The notes beneath the pieces were generated by a model. It worked only from the letters and a program-made list of their open reading frames with translations, was not told the origin of the DNA and made no database searches. The position numbers and the translations under genes were made by a program. A stretch of DNA of 64,000 nucleotides from Chachezhania sediminis (lineage in GTDB: Bacteria > Pseudomonadota > Alphaproteobacteria > Rhodobacterales > Rhodobacteraceae), in NCBI RefSeq assembly GCF_009765275.1, contig NZ_VOPH01000012.1, forward strand, positions 1-64,000, read 5' to 3'. Shown piece by piece: positions 34,547 through 43,307 of the stretch (positions are counted from its first letter, which is position 1; each line of letters opens with the position of its first letter).

Positions 34547-35116
34547 TCACTTGCCTCCGTCGGCGGCGGCAGGGGCGCGCCGGATCGCGGCGACCAGGTG
34601 AAAGACGGTCTGGACGAACATCGCGACCACGCAGAGCAGCACCATCAGTTTCAGCAGCGCAGGGGTCGGCGGGTTCCAGGACGTCCCGGTTCCTTCCAGG
34701 TGCAGCGCACCGGTGGGGGTGAACCAGGACTTGCCCACCATCACCCAGCTTGCATAGGCAAGCCCGGCAAAGAAGATCAGCGCGATCACGGAGTTGACGA
34801 TGTCGAGCGTGCGGCGGCGCTCGCTGCCGACCGCGTCGTAGAAGATCCGCACCCGGATGTGCTTGTCGCGGGCCAGGGCCACGGGGCCGCCGATCAGGAA
34901 GATCGCGGCGATCAGGAACGTCGTGGTTTCATGCGCCCAGAAGGTCGGGCTGTCGAAGACATAGCGGGCCACCACCTCGATCACGGTAATGCCGAAGGCG
35001 ACGAAGATCGCCCATGCAAGAACCTTGGAAGACCCCGCGATCACCCGGTCCAACCCGGTGCGGATGTCGGCATCCGCGTCTTCCACCTCGTTTACGATAT
35101 CGCCCACTTCGGCCAT
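34547..35116 (-). CDS. dctQ: TRAP transporter small permease DctQ
   Basis: A 189-residue protein with four predicted membrane helices: 'VLAWAIFVAFGITVIEVVARYVF', 'FLIAAIFLIGGPVALAR', 'IVNSVIALIFFAGLAYASWVM' and 'LLKLMVLLCVVAMFVQTVFHLV'. 'ARDKHIRVRIFYD' after helix 2 is the characteristic DctQ loop. I chose the ATG at 35116, with a G-rich ribosome site eight bases upstream. It lies between dctP and dctM in the usual order. Confidence 0.86.
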   Translation of the reverse strand: MAEVGDIVNEVEDADADIRTGLDRVIAGSSKVLAWAIFVAFGITVIEVVARYVFDSPTFWAHETTTFLIAAIFLIGGPVALARDKHIRVRIFYDAVGSERRRTLDIVNSVIALIFFAGLAYASWVMVGKSWFTPTGALHLEGTGTSWNPPTPALLKLMVLLCVVAMFVQTVFHLVAAIRRAPAAADGGK

Positions 35117-35194
35117 ATTCGGCACCCCCCTGCCTGTCGTTTCTGCGCCCTGCCCATGGTTCGCAGGGCGCAGCAGTTTCTTGTTTTCGATGGA

Positions 35195-36220
35195 TCAGAG
35201 CAGGTTGCGGCCGGAAAGATACTGGGTGACCGCGTCGTAGTAGCGCTGTGTCATGTCCGTCTTGCCCGCCCAGTTCTGCCATTCCTGCTGCGCGATGCGG
35301 CGGAACTTGGCGCGCTCGTCGCCCGACCAGTTGATGATTTCGATATCCGGGTTGGCCTTGGCCTGTTCCACCGCGGCCGCGTCGAGCTGGCGAACCGAGA
35401 AGATGTGGTTGAAGCTGAACTGCTCTACCGATGCGATCAGGATATCCTGCAGGTCCTCGGGTAGTTCGTCCCAGATCGACTTGGTCATCGACACGTCGAT
35501 CATCGGCAGCGAATGGAACCCGGGGTAAAGCGGGTAGTGCGCGATATCGTTCATCCCGAGCGCCTGGTTGGTGGCGAAGACGGTGTTGTCCGCCGCATCC
35601 ACCACGCCCTTGTCGAGTGCCGAGAAGATCTCGGACCCCGGCAGCGACACCGGCGCGGCGCCCGCTTTCGAGAAGATCTCGTAGACCATGCCTTCGGGGG
35701 CACGCATCTTGACGCCCTTCAGGTCTTCGACCGAGCGGATCGGAATGCGCGAGACGAAGGCTTCGGGTTCCGTCGCGGCGGGGCCGATGAACTGGACGCC
35801 GTAGGGCTCGACCAGTTCGGCATAGAGTTCGTTTCCGCCGCCGCTTTCCATGAAGCCCAGCAGTTCGAACGGATCGCTCCATGCGCCGACTAGGTTGCCC
35901 ATCATCGCGAAGGCCGGATCCTTGCCCGAAAAGTAGCTGGGATCGGTCAGGTGACCCTGCAGGATCCCGGCGCCGACCGCGTCGAGCGTGTCGGTATGCG
36001 GTACGACCGCGCCGATCGGCAGGATCTCGATGGCGATCCGGCCGCCCGACATCTTGCCGACGCTTTCGGCCCATTTCTGCTTGTTGACGAATCCCGGTTC
36101 GCCTGCGGTTTCCGATGTCTGGAATGTCCAGTTGTAGTCTGCGGCCATGGCCCCGCCGGCAAAGCCGATGGTCGTAACCGCGACGGCCGTCAGGCCGACA
36201 AGTCTTTGTACCAGGTTCAT
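35195..36220 (-). CDS. dctP: TRAP transporter binding protein DctP
   Basis: A 341-residue periplasmic protein. The signal peptide covers residues 1-26 (after 'GFAGGAMA'). DctP features include 'KWAESVGKMSGGRIAIEILPIGAVVPHTDTLDAVGAG', the ligand-arginine region 'VEDLKGVKMRAPEGMVYEIFSKAGAAPVSLPGSEIFSALDKGVVDAADN', and 'IWDELPEDLQDIL'. The GGAGG site six bases before the ATG is strong. It is the first gene of the 11.5-kb operon that ends with xylD, so its ligand is probably a sugar acid or related carboxylate. The promoter should lie in 36221-36480. Confidence 0.87.
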   Translation of the reverse strand: MNLVQRLVGLTAVAVTTIGFAGGAMAADYNWTFQTSETAGEPGFVNKQKWAESVGKMSGGRIAIEILPIGAVVPHTDTLDAVGAGILQGHLTDPSYFSGKDPAFAMMGNLVGAWSDPFELLGFMESGGGNELYAELVEPYGVQFIGPAATEPEAFVSRIPIRSVEDLKGVKMRAPEGMVYEIFSKAGAAPVSLPGSEIFSALDKGVVDAADNTVFATNQALGMNDIAHYPLYPGFHSLPMIDVSMTKSIWDELPEDLQDILIASVEQFSFNHIFSVRQLDAAAVEQAKANPDIEIINWSGDERAKFRRIAQQEWQNWAGKTDMTQRYYDAVTQYLSGRNLL

Positions 36221-36365
36221 GTCAATCCTCCCTCATGTCGATGCCCGGTCCAGCTCCTCCAGCATGCCGGGAGGGGCGCCACCACCCCATTGGTTGGGCA
36301 AATAAGGCATAGGTTGGCGTGCATATCAACAAATTGAAGCGACTTCCGGGCCCGGATCGGCGCTT

Positions 36366-36376
36366 TTGTTGTACCA
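36366..36376. promoter_or_regulatory. FadR-type operator match TTGTTGTACCA
   Basis: This is an exact match to TNGTNNNACNA, the consensus I know for FadR-like GntR proteins. It lies 146 bp upstream of the dctP start. Confidence 0.55.
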
Positions 36377-36444
36377 AGATGGAGAAATTTCCCGAGAAAA
36401 TCCGATCTGGCACAATCTTGACGGGCTTATTGGCGCGAATGGCC

Positions 36445-36466
36445 TTGTTTTGGTCGGACAAAACAA
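36445..36466. promoter_or_regulatory. FadR-type operator within perfect inverted repeat
   Basis: TGGTCGGACAA (36451-36461) is a second exact match to TNGTNNNACNA. It is embedded in an inverted repeat with perfect 8-bp arms TTGTTTTG and CAAAACAA around a 6-base centre. The two operators start 85 bp apart, about eight helical turns, which would suit looping or cooperative binding. Confidence 0.6.
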
Positions 36467-36772
36467 TCCAGCCGTTCCAGTGATTCCTCCGGCCGAATCT
36501 CTATTTGTCACCCAGTGGGAAGCCGTGGGCCGAGGCGTGAGGGACGGAGAACGAACGGGACTGGACGCGGCAGACGTTGGGGAACGGCGGCGCGCGGGTC
36601 GCGGGCGAATGGCGGCATCGGTTCCGCCATGGCCTTTGGACAGGCCGATGCGGGCGCGGCGATTGCGCCTGCTGCAGGCAATCCGCAAAGGGACGTTCCG
36701 GGCCCGATGGCGGCGCGCGGCGCACAGGGCGTGCGGGGCGTGCGGGGGCAGGCCCCCCAGCCGGAAAAGAGA

Positions 36773-36795
36773 AAGGGCCGCACGAGGCGGCCCTT
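36773..36795 (-). terminator. Intrinsic terminator after DJ-1 gene
   Basis: Read on the minus strand, AAGGGCCGC, loop CTCGT and the perfect complement GCGGCCCTT run straight into a T-rich TTTCTCTTTTCC. It lies 22 bp past the DJ-1/PfpI stop and is the best terminator in the window. It separates the second sugar operon from the TRAP/xylonate operon. Confidence 0.85.
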
Positions 36796-36816
36796 GTCCG
36801 GACGGTCGGCCGGTCT

Positions 36817-37410
36817 TCAGTTGTGACGGATTTCGGTGCCGAGCACCTTCAGGCATTCGCGCATGAAGGCGGCAAGGCCGGTCCAGCCCTTGGCCGACAC
36901 CATCGTGCCGTCGACGAAGGCCTCCTTGGGGTCGACATCGATATAGATGCCGCCCACTGCCGCGACTTCGGGGGCACAGGCGCCAAGGCCCGCGACCTTC
37001 CTGCCCTTCAGCACGCCGGGCACGGCCATCAGGATCTGTACGCCGTGACAGATGGTGAAGATCGGTTTCCCGGCATCGTGGAAGTGTTTCACCATCGCCT
37101 GGATGCGGGGATCGGTGCGGATGTATTCGGGGCCGCGGCCGCCGGCGGCATAGACTGCGTCATAGCTGTCGAGCTCGGCTTCGGCTTCGGAGAACGTCTT
37201 GTTGATCTCGGCGAAATGGCCCGGCTTTTCGGTATAGGTCTGGTCGCCTTCGAAATCGTGCAGCGAAGTCTTGATCAGATCGCCTTCGTTCTTGTCGGGG
37301 CAGACCACGTGGACCGTATGGCCGACGGCCTCCATGCCCTGCTGGTAGACGTAGATCTCGTATTCTTCGGTGAACTCACCGGTCAGCATGAGGATTTTCT
37401 TGCCGCTCAT
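36817..37410 (-). CDS. DJ-1/PfpI family protein
   Basis: A 197-residue member of the DJ-1/PfpI superfamily. The nucleophile elbow 'FTICHGVQILM' holds Cys121-His122, and the conserved acidic residue is Glu12 in 'LTGEFTEEYE'. Such proteins include deglycases, glyoxalases, hydratases and stress proteases. The ATG at 37410 has GGAG six bases upstream; the longer frame into 37530 is rejected. It is the last gene of the GntR-led sugar ABC operon, 82 bp after the binding protein gene, and precedes a strong terminator. A role in detoxifying reactive sugar-derived carbonyls fits the context but is inferred. Confidence 0.8.
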   Translation of the reverse strand: MSGKKILMLTGEFTEEYEIYVYQQGMEAVGHTVHVVCPDKNEGDLIKTSLHDFEGDQTYTEKPGHFAEINKTFSEAEAELDSYDAVYAAGGRGPEYIRTDPRIQAMVKHFHDAGKPIFTICHGVQILMAVPGVLKGRKVAGLGACAPEVAAVGGIYIDVDPKEAFVDGTMVSAKGWTGLAAFMRECLKVLGTEIRHN

Positions 37411-37492
37411 CTGGGTCTCCTGGGTCTCGGGGTGGTCCGTCCGGCGGCCGGGGCCAAGGGGGCCTGGGGCGGCCGGACGGTGGTCGGGATGA

Positions 37493-38458
37493 TCAGAACG
37501 GGGACTCAGGGAAATAGAACTGGTCCGCATTCTCGGGCGTGATCAGCGGTGCGTCCAGCTTGAACGATCCGCGCATCGGCGCCTGGCCGGCGAACTGCGC
37601 CGCGGTCATGTACATGGCCGAGGCGATCATCGAAGGCGGGTAGGGGGTGGAGATCGGCGTCCGTTCGTCGCCCGCCTTCACCATCTCGATCACCTGCTTC
37701 ATGCCGTTGCCGCCCAGCATGTACTGGACTTCGTCGCGCTTGGCCTGATCGACGGCCTCGATCACGCCCAGCAGCATGTCGTCGTCATTCGCCCAGACGG
37801 CATCGATATGCGGGTACTTGCCCAGATAGTCCTGCATCAGCGAGAAGGCCTCGTCCTGGTTCCAGTTGGCGTACTGGATGTCGAGGATCTTGATGTCGCT
37901 CTGGTCGATGACGTCCTGGAAGCCCTTGATGCGTTCGTCGTCGATCACCGTCGGGATGCCGCGCAGCACGACGATCTCGCCCTGGCCGCCCAGCTTGTCG
38001 ACCAGCCATTTCGCCGTGTTCGCGCCGACCGCGATATTGTCGCCGGCCACGTAAAGGTCCTGGATCGACGGATCCGCCAGGCCCCGGTCCACCACCGTGA
38101 TGAAGGTGCCGTTCGACGCAATCTGTTCGACCGGGCCCGTCAGTTCTTCCGAGGTGAAGGGCAGGATCACCAGCGCGTCGAGCTTGTTGGTGGCCGACAG
38201 ATCTTCCAGCGACGACACCTGCGCGGTGGCCGACGACGCGGTCGAAACAATCACGTCGATATTGGGAAAGGCGGCTTCCAGCTGCTTTTCGGCTTCCTGG
38301 GCGTGGTAGACCACGCCGCCGGTCCAGCCATGGGTCGCGGCCGGGATGGACACCGCGATGGTGAATTCCTTGTCCTGGGCCTGTGCCGCCGCGCCGGTCA
38401 GCGCGCCTGCAACGGCCGCGGCAGACAGCAGCGCCGCACCTTTCTTCGTCATCTTCAT
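37493..38458 (-). CDS. Sugar ABC transporter binding protein (RbsB-like)
   Basis: A 321-residue periplasmic binding protein. A signal peptide spans 1-27 (after 'GAAAQA'). The type I fold is seen as 'FTIAVSIPAATHGWTGGVVYHAQEAEKQL', 'DALVILPFTSEELTGPVEQIASNGTFITVVDRG', 'VLRGIPTVIDDERIKGFQDVI' and 'DAVWANDDDMLLGVIEAVD'. The ATG at 38458 uses a GGAGG site that lies where an upstream in-frame ATG (38473) would encode Glu-Glu, so the downstream start is preferred. It serves the permease and ATPase encoded just upstream. Confidence 0.86.
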   Translation of the reverse strand: MKMTKKGAALLSAAAVAGALTGAAAQAQDKEFTIAVSIPAATHGWTGGVVYHAQEAEKQLEAAFPNIDVIVSTASSATAQVSSLEDLSATNKLDALVILPFTSEELTGPVEQIASNGTFITVVDRGLADPSIQDLYVAGDNIAVGANTAKWLVDKLGGQGEIVVLRGIPTVIDDERIKGFQDVIDQSDIKILDIQYANWNQDEAFSLMQDYLGKYPHIDAVWANDDDMLLGVIEAVDQAKRDEVQYMLGGNGMKQVIEMVKAGDERTPISTPYPPSMIASAMYMTAAQFAGQAPMRGSFKLDAPLITPENADQFYFPESPF

Positions 38459-38497
38459 GGTTCCCTCCTCCATTTTTTCAGTTTGTGCCCCGCCGGT

Positions 38498-39493
38498 TCA
38501 GCGGGTGCTGGTGAAGCGGTGAGCCAGCATGGCGATGATGATGATCGCCCCCTGGACCGCAGCGACGAGGTATTCCGACACCATGTCCGACAGGACCATG
38601 ACATTGGCGATGACCTCGAGAATGAGTGCGCCGGCGACGGTGCCCCAGATATGGGCCTTGCCCCCGCGCAGCAGCGTGCCGCCGATGACGACGGCGGTGA
38701 TGACCTGGAGCTCCCACAGCTGGCCGGTCGTGGGCGTCGCGGCGCCAAGCCGCGGCACATAGCAGATCGCGGCCACGGCGACGCAGAAGCCCTGAATAAC
38801 GAAGGCCATCGTCCGCACGCGAGAGACATGGACGCCCGAAAAGCTGGCAACGTCGGCATTCGAACCCACGGCAGTGACCCGGCGACCGTATTTCGTCCGG
38901 TAGAGGATGAAGGCGCCAAGAAGCGCGATCGCCAGCGTGATGAGAACGGGGTAGGGGATGCCCAGGAAATCCCCGAAATAGACCGGTCGATAGGCGTTGC
39001 GCAGGCTGCGGTCGATGGACAGCGAACCGCCATCGGTCATGTAGGTGATCAGCGCCCGGAAGATACCCATCGTGCCCAGCGTGACGATGAAGGGTTCGAT
39101 CCGTCCGACGGTCACGATCAGCCCGTTCAGCAACCCGCAGAGCGATCCGACCACGAGCGCGACGACGGCACCCGCCGGGATCGCCCAGGCCCCCAGCGCC
39201 GGGGCAAGCGCGTTCATCGCCATGATCATGATGCCGACGACGAAGGCCAGCATCGACCCGATGGAAAGGTCCAGCCCCCCGGTCGCGATGACGAAGGTCG
39301 CGCCCACGCCGATGATCGCGATGAAGGCGCTTCGGGTGATCACGTTCAGGATGTTGTTCGCCGACATGAAGTTCGAATTGATCAGCGTGCCCAGCAGGAT
39401 GATCACGCCAAGAGCGATGAACGGGGCAAGGTCGCCCCAGCGGATCCTGAATCCTTCGCTTTCCGGAAGCGTTGCGACTTCGGCGCTGCTCAT
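38498..39493 (-). CDS. Sugar ABC transporter permease (RbsC-like)
   Basis: A 331-residue inner-membrane permease with about ten hydrophobic segments. Typical family strings are 'GVGATFVIATGGLDLSIGSMLAFV', 'LLNGLIVTVGRIEPFIVTLGTMGIFRALITY' and 'TAVVIGGTLLRGGKAHIWGTVAGALIL'. Its ATG overlaps the ATPase stop (ATGA). It is the only permease in this operon, so it is presumably a homodimer. Confidence 0.87.
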   Translation of the reverse strand: MSSAEVATLPESEGFRIRWGDLAPFIALGVIILLGTLINSNFMSANNILNVITRSAFIAIIGVGATFVIATGGLDLSIGSMLAFVVGIMIMAMNALAPALGAWAIPAGAVVALVVGSLCGLLNGLIVTVGRIEPFIVTLGTMGIFRALITYMTDGGSLSIDRSLRNAYRPVYFGDFLGIPYPVLITLAIALLGAFILYRTKYGRRVTAVGSNADVASFSGVHVSRVRTMAFVIQGFCVAVAAICYVPRLGAATPTTGQLWELQVITAVVIGGTLLRGGKAHIWGTVAGALILEVIANVMVLSDMVSEYLVAAVQGAIIIIAMLAHRFTSTR

Positions 39494-41049
39494 GCGCGTT
39501 TCCTCCCCTCGGTGCCGTCGCCGCTGCTTGCGGCGGCATAGACGACGTTCTGTTCGGTGATGTCCGCACCCGTCAGTTCGGCCACGAAGTGCCCGGCGCG
39601 CATCACCAGCACGCGGTCGGACAGGCCGACGAGTTCGGGCAGCTCGGACGAGATCATGATGCAGGCCTTCCCCGTCCGGACGAGCGCGTCGATGAAGCGA
39701 TAGATCTGGCCCTTGTTGCCGATGTCGATGCCGCGTGTGGGTTCGTCGATGATGACCACAGACGGATTGGCCTGCATCACCTTGGCCAGCAGCAGCTTCT
39801 GCTGGTTACCCCCCGAAAGCTGGCCCGCCTGGACCGAGAGCGTGCGGACACGGATGTCGTATTCCTGAACCACCGCCCGCAGCGCCGCGGTTTCCTTCCT
39901 GCGGTCCAGACGCAGGCCCGGATTGATCATGTCGAGCGCCTGAAGGGTCAGGTTGGGGCCCATCTCCTCGTTCAGGAGCAGGCCCTTTCCCTTGCGATCC
40001 TCGGTCAAGTAGACAAGGCCCGCGTCCATCATCGTGTGGACGCTTGGCTTTACCACCGTCGTGCCATTCAGGCGGATCGTGCCCCCCTGGGCCGGGCGCA
40101 GGCCCATCAGGCCTTCGATCAGTTCCGTGCGACCGGCCCCGATCATGCCGCCGATGCCCAGAACCTCGCCGGGGCGAGCAATGAAGGACCCCGCGATCTT
40201 GCCGTGATCGACCGACAGGTCCTCGACCTCGAGGATCGGTTCCGCGGACGCGGCACCCCTCTTGGGCGGGTAGAGCATAGACAGTTCGCGCCCGACCATC
40301 AGTTCCGCCATCTGGCGCTGGTCCAGATCCGCCGCGGGCCAGGTGCCGATCATCTTACCGTCGCGCAAGACGGTGACACGGTCGGCAAGCGCTTCGACCT
40401 CTTCCAGGCGGTGCGAGATGTAGAGTACCGCAACGCCCTGGGCGCGCAGGTTCCGCACGATGTCCAAGAGCGCGCCGACCTCGTCATTGGCCAGCATCGC
40501 GGTCGGTTCGTCCAGGATGATCACCTTGCGGTCATCCAGCAGCGCGCGGGCAATCTGGACAAGCTGGCGCTGCGCCAGCGGCAGGTCGCCCACGATGGTC
40601 GTGGGCCGCGCGGTCGAACCGACACGGGCCAGCACATCGGCCGTGCGCCGGTTCATCCTTCTGTCGTCGACGGCGAAGAACCGCGAAAGCTCGCGGCCAA
40701 GGAACAGGTTCTGCGCCACGGTCAGATCGGGGGCCAGCAGGATTTCCTGATGGACAAGCACGATGCCTGCATCTTCGGCCTGCACGGCGTCGGCAAATTT
40801 CACCTGGGCGCCGGCCAGCGCCATCGTGCCCTCGGTGGGTTCGGCATGGCCCGACAGAAGTTTCATCAGGGTCGACTTGCCAGCGCCGTTTTCGCCTATG
40901 ATCGCGTGAACCTCGCCTGCGCGGATGTCGAGCGTCACCTCGCTTAGCACGGTTATGGCGCCATAGGCCTTGGACAGACCCCGGGCCAGAAGCACCGGCG
41001 GCTGGGGCGCCGTCGGGCCGCCCGCGGTATCGGTCGCCGGGTCGATCAT
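39490..41049 (-). CDS. Sugar ABC transporter ATPase (RbsA-like)
   Basis: A 519-residue double-ATPase subunit. Domain one has Walker A 'GENGAGKST' (52-60), 'LPLAQRQLVQIARALLDDRKVIILDEPTAML'; domain two has the degenerate 'GGMIGAGRTEL', 'LSGGNQQKLLLAKVMQANPSVVIIDEPTRGID'. It resembles the ATPase at 29694-31211 in layout but is clearly a different paralogue. It overlaps the GntR gene upstream and the permease gene downstream, each by 4 bp. Confidence 0.88.
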   Translation of the reverse strand: MIDPATDTAGGPTAPQPPVLLARGLSKAYGAITVLSEVTLDIRAGEVHAIIGENGAGKSTLMKLLSGHAEPTEGTMALAGAQVKFADAVQAEDAGIVLVHQEILLAPDLTVAQNLFLGRELSRFFAVDDRRMNRRTADVLARVGSTARPTTIVGDLPLAQRQLVQIARALLDDRKVIILDEPTAMLANDEVGALLDIVRNLRAQGVAVLYISHRLEEVEALADRVTVLRDGKMIGTWPAADLDQRQMAELMVGRELSMLYPPKRGAASAEPILEVEDLSVDHGKIAGSFIARPGEVLGIGGMIGAGRTELIEGLMGLRPAQGGTIRLNGTTVVKPSVHTMMDAGLVYLTEDRKGKGLLLNEEMGPNLTLQALDMINPGLRLDRRKETAALRAVVQEYDIRVRTLSVQAGQLSGGNQQKLLLAKVMQANPSVVIIDEPTRGIDIGNKGQIYRFIDALVRTGKACIMISSELPELVGLSDRVLVMRAGHFVAELTGADITEQNVVYAAASSGDGTEGRKRA

Positions 41050-41732
41050 TGGAATGCGGCCGCCAGCCGGTCGCGCGAACGGGCAATATGGTCCTGCATT
41101 GCCTGATAGGCCGCTTCCGCGTTGCCGGCGCGGAAGGCGGCCAGCAGACGCTCGTGCTCTTCCAGCGCCTCCTGGGTGACGCGGCTGTGGAACATCAGGC
41201 GGAAGATGTGCAGGTGGATGTGCTGGTCGTTCAGGGCCTGCCGGACGAATTCGTTGTCGGCGACCTTCAGGATCTCGTCGTGAAAGTGCGCATCCGCCCG
41301 AGCAAAACGGGAATAGCGGCTGTTGCTGTCGACCGGCTGTTCGCCCGTCTCCATGTCGGCGGCCGCACTTTCGATCCGTTTCAGCGTTTCCGGCGTCAGG
41401 TTCAGGCAGGCCTGCCGCGCGCTTTCCGGTTCCAGCATCAGCCGGAACTTGTAGAGATCGTCGAATTCCTTGTGCGTCAGCTGCGGCGAGGCGGAATAGC
41501 CGATCAGATGCGCCTTGCGCACCAGGCCTTCGCGTTCCAGCCGGGTCAGCGCCTCGCGCACAGGTGTCTGCGAGACGTTCAGCTCGCGCGCCAGACCGTC
41601 GATGGTGATGCGGGCGCCGGGCGGAATCTCAAGCGACATGATCCGCTCGTAAATCCGTTCATGAACGCTTTCGGCTATGCTCGAAGGCCGCACGAACCCG
41701 CCTTTGTGGTCGCGATCCGTCGTTACAGCCAT
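41046..41732 (-). CDS. GntR/FCD-family transcriptional regulator
   Basis: A 228-residue regulator: winged helix 'RITIDGLARELNVSQTPVREALTRLEREGLVRKAHLIGYSAS' followed by an FCD domain with 'ADAHFHDEILKVADNEFVRQAL' and 'EEHERLLAAFRAGNAEAAYQAMQDHI'. The ATG at 41732 has GGAGG five bases upstream; earlier in-frame starts lack a site. It is the first gene of the second sugar ABC operon and is divergent from the alcohol/aldehyde dehydrogenase genes, so it probably controls both. Confidence 0.87.
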   Translation of the reverse strand: MAVTTDRDHKGGFVRPSSIAESVHERIYERIMSLEIPPGARITIDGLARELNVSQTPVREALTRLEREGLVRKAHLIGYSASPQLTHKEFDDLYKFRLMLEPESARQACLNLTPETLKRIESAAADMETGEQPVDSNSRYSRFARADAHFHDEILKVADNEFVRQALNDQHIHLHIFRLMFHSRVTQEALEEHERLLAAFRAGNAEAAYQAMQDHIARSRDRLAAAFQ

Positions 41733-42088
41733 GCGTTCCTCCAAGTTCAGCATTCTTGACAAGCGAGATCTTAACACTGATAGGATATCGAATGTCAAAT
41801 ACAATATCATATAGGATCTGATTCAGGGGGGAGGGTTCGGGCGTGCCGGTTTCGGTCGAAAACCTTCGGACGCTTGTGGAAAAGACACTTCTTGCGCGGG
41901 CCGCGCGGCAGGGTCGTCTGACCGTCTCGATAATCTGCGCGCGTCCCGTGCGGAGGATCCCTGCCGTCCTGCGTCGGCGCCCGGCAACAGGATGCGGGCC
42001 CGGCGGGCGCAGGCGCTGATCTGCCCGACACGCTCTACGACCAGATCTGCACCCTGGCTCAGGGCTGATGACAACGACAGGAGACGAG
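41733..42088. other. Divergent control region, GntR / iron alcohol dehydrogenase
   Basis: The first ~85 bp of this 356-bp gap are AT-rich. They hold TTGACA on both strands (plus 41758-41763; minus 41793-41798), two copies of ATAGGAT about 30 bp apart, and GATAT/ATATC arms flanking the minus-strand TTGACA, a plausible promoter-operator for the GntR operon. The remaining ~270 bp are GC-rich with no convincing gene. Confidence 0.5.
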
Positions 42089-43294
42089 ATGACATTATTC
42101 GGCACGATCAGGGCCCCGCGAGAATTGATCTTCGGCACGGGCCAGCGCGACGCCCTTGGGAAAGTCGCGGCGAAACTCGGCAGGCGGGCGCTGGTGGTGA
42201 CCGACGAACGACTGGCGGGGGACACGATGTTTCGGGCGATGATCGCCCAGCTTGAAGCCTGTGGCTTGCAGGTCCGGGTCGACAGCTCGACCCTGCCCGA
42301 CGTCCCGGTCGGAACCGCGGTCGCCAGTGCCGAAGCCGCGCGCGATTTCGTGCCAGACCTCGTGATCGGGGTCGGGGGGGGCTCGTGCCTCGACATGGCG
42401 AAATGCGTGGCGGTGCTTCTGACCCATGGCGGCAAACCCCAGGACTATTACGGAGAATTCATGGTCCCCGGCCCGGTCCTGCCGCTGATCGCGGTGCCGA
42501 CGACGGCAGGCACGGGGTCCGAAGCGACGCCGGTTGCGGTGCTGTCCGATGACGAACGCCAGCTGAAGGTCGGCATCTCGTCGCCCTACATCATTCCCAC
42601 CGCGTCGATCTGCGACCCCGACCTCACTCTGACCTGCCCCAAATCGCTGACGGCGATTGCCGGGGCCGATGCGCTGACCCACGCGATCGAGGCCTTCACC
42701 GCCATCCGCCGCACGCCCACGCCGGGGCTGGCGCAGGAACGGGTCTTCGTCGGCAAGAATGCTACGTCGGACCATTTCGCGCTGACCGCCATCGGCCTGC
42801 TTTGGGAAGGGCTGGAACGCGCCTGCGCCGACGGCAGCGATGCCGATGCGCGGGCCAGGGTGATGATGGGCGCCACCACCGCCGGCCTGGCCTTCGGCGT
42901 CGCGGGTACGGCCGCGGCCCATGCGATCCAATACCCGGTCGGGGCCCTGACCCACACCGCGCACGGCGCCGGCGTGGCCTGTCTGATGCCCTATGTCATG
43001 GCCTGGAACGCGCCCGTGATCGGGCCGGAGTTGGACCGGGTCGCCGGTCTGATCGGCGTGGCCAGCGGTGCCGAGGTCATTCCCGCCATCGCCGCGCTCT
43101 TCGACAGGATCGGCATCCCGCGCACCCTGCGGGACCTGGGGCTGGAGGAAGACCGGCTTGACTGGGTGGCCGAACAATCCTGCGGCATCGCCCGGCTGAT
43201 CCAGAACAATCCGCGCCCGCTCCCGCCCGAGGATATGCGGCGGCTGGTCGGTGCAGCCTTCCACGGCGACCGCGCCGTCCTTGAGACCCATTGA
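42089..43294 (+). CDS. Iron-containing alcohol dehydrogenase
   Basis: A 401-residue group III (iron-type) alcohol dehydrogenase. The NAD-binding 'GVGGGSCLDMAK' (~95-105) and 'PTTAGTGSEATPVAV' are present. The four metal ligands are visible as Asp194 and His198 in 'GADALTHAIE', His278 in 'TAAAHAIQYP' and His292 in 'THTAHGAGVACL'. It would interconvert an alcohol and an aldehyde or hydroxy/keto acid with NAD(H). The ATG at 42089 has GGAG five bases upstream. It precedes an aldehyde dehydrogenase by 13 bp, suggesting a two-step alcohol-to-acid oxidation. Maleylacetate reductase-type or hydroxybutyrate-type activity cannot be excluded. Confidence 0.85.
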   Translation: MTLFGTIRAPRELIFGTGQRDALGKVAAKLGRRALVVTDERLAGDTMFRAMIAQLEACGLQVRVDSSTLPDVPVGTAVASAEAARDFVPDLVIGVGGGSCLDMAKCVAVLLTHGGKPQDYYGEFMVPGPVLPLIAVPTTAGTGSEATPVAVLSDDERQLKVGISSPYIIPTASICDPDLTLTCPKSLTAIAGADALTHAIEAFTAIRRTPTPGLAQERVFVGKNATSDHFALTAIGLLWEGLERACADGSDADARARVMMGATTAGLAFGVAGTAAAHAIQYPVGALTHTAHGAGVACLMPYVMAWNAPVIGPELDRVAGLIGVASGAEVIPAIAALFDRIGIPRTLRDLGLEEDRLDWVAEQSCGIARLIQNNPRPLPPEDMRRLVGAAFHGDRAVLETH

Positions 43295-43307
43295 GGGAGA
43301 CACAGAA

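Larger units (their letters stand above)
36221..36816. other. Leader region of the TRAP/xylonate operon
   Basis: This 596-bp gap has no convincing gene. Its dctP-proximal 250 bp are AT-richer and carry two FadR-type operator matches; its distal end carries the intrinsic terminator of the upstream operon (36773-36795). Short open frames across it have no ribosome site and look arginine/glycine-rich from GC bias. Confidence 0.6.
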
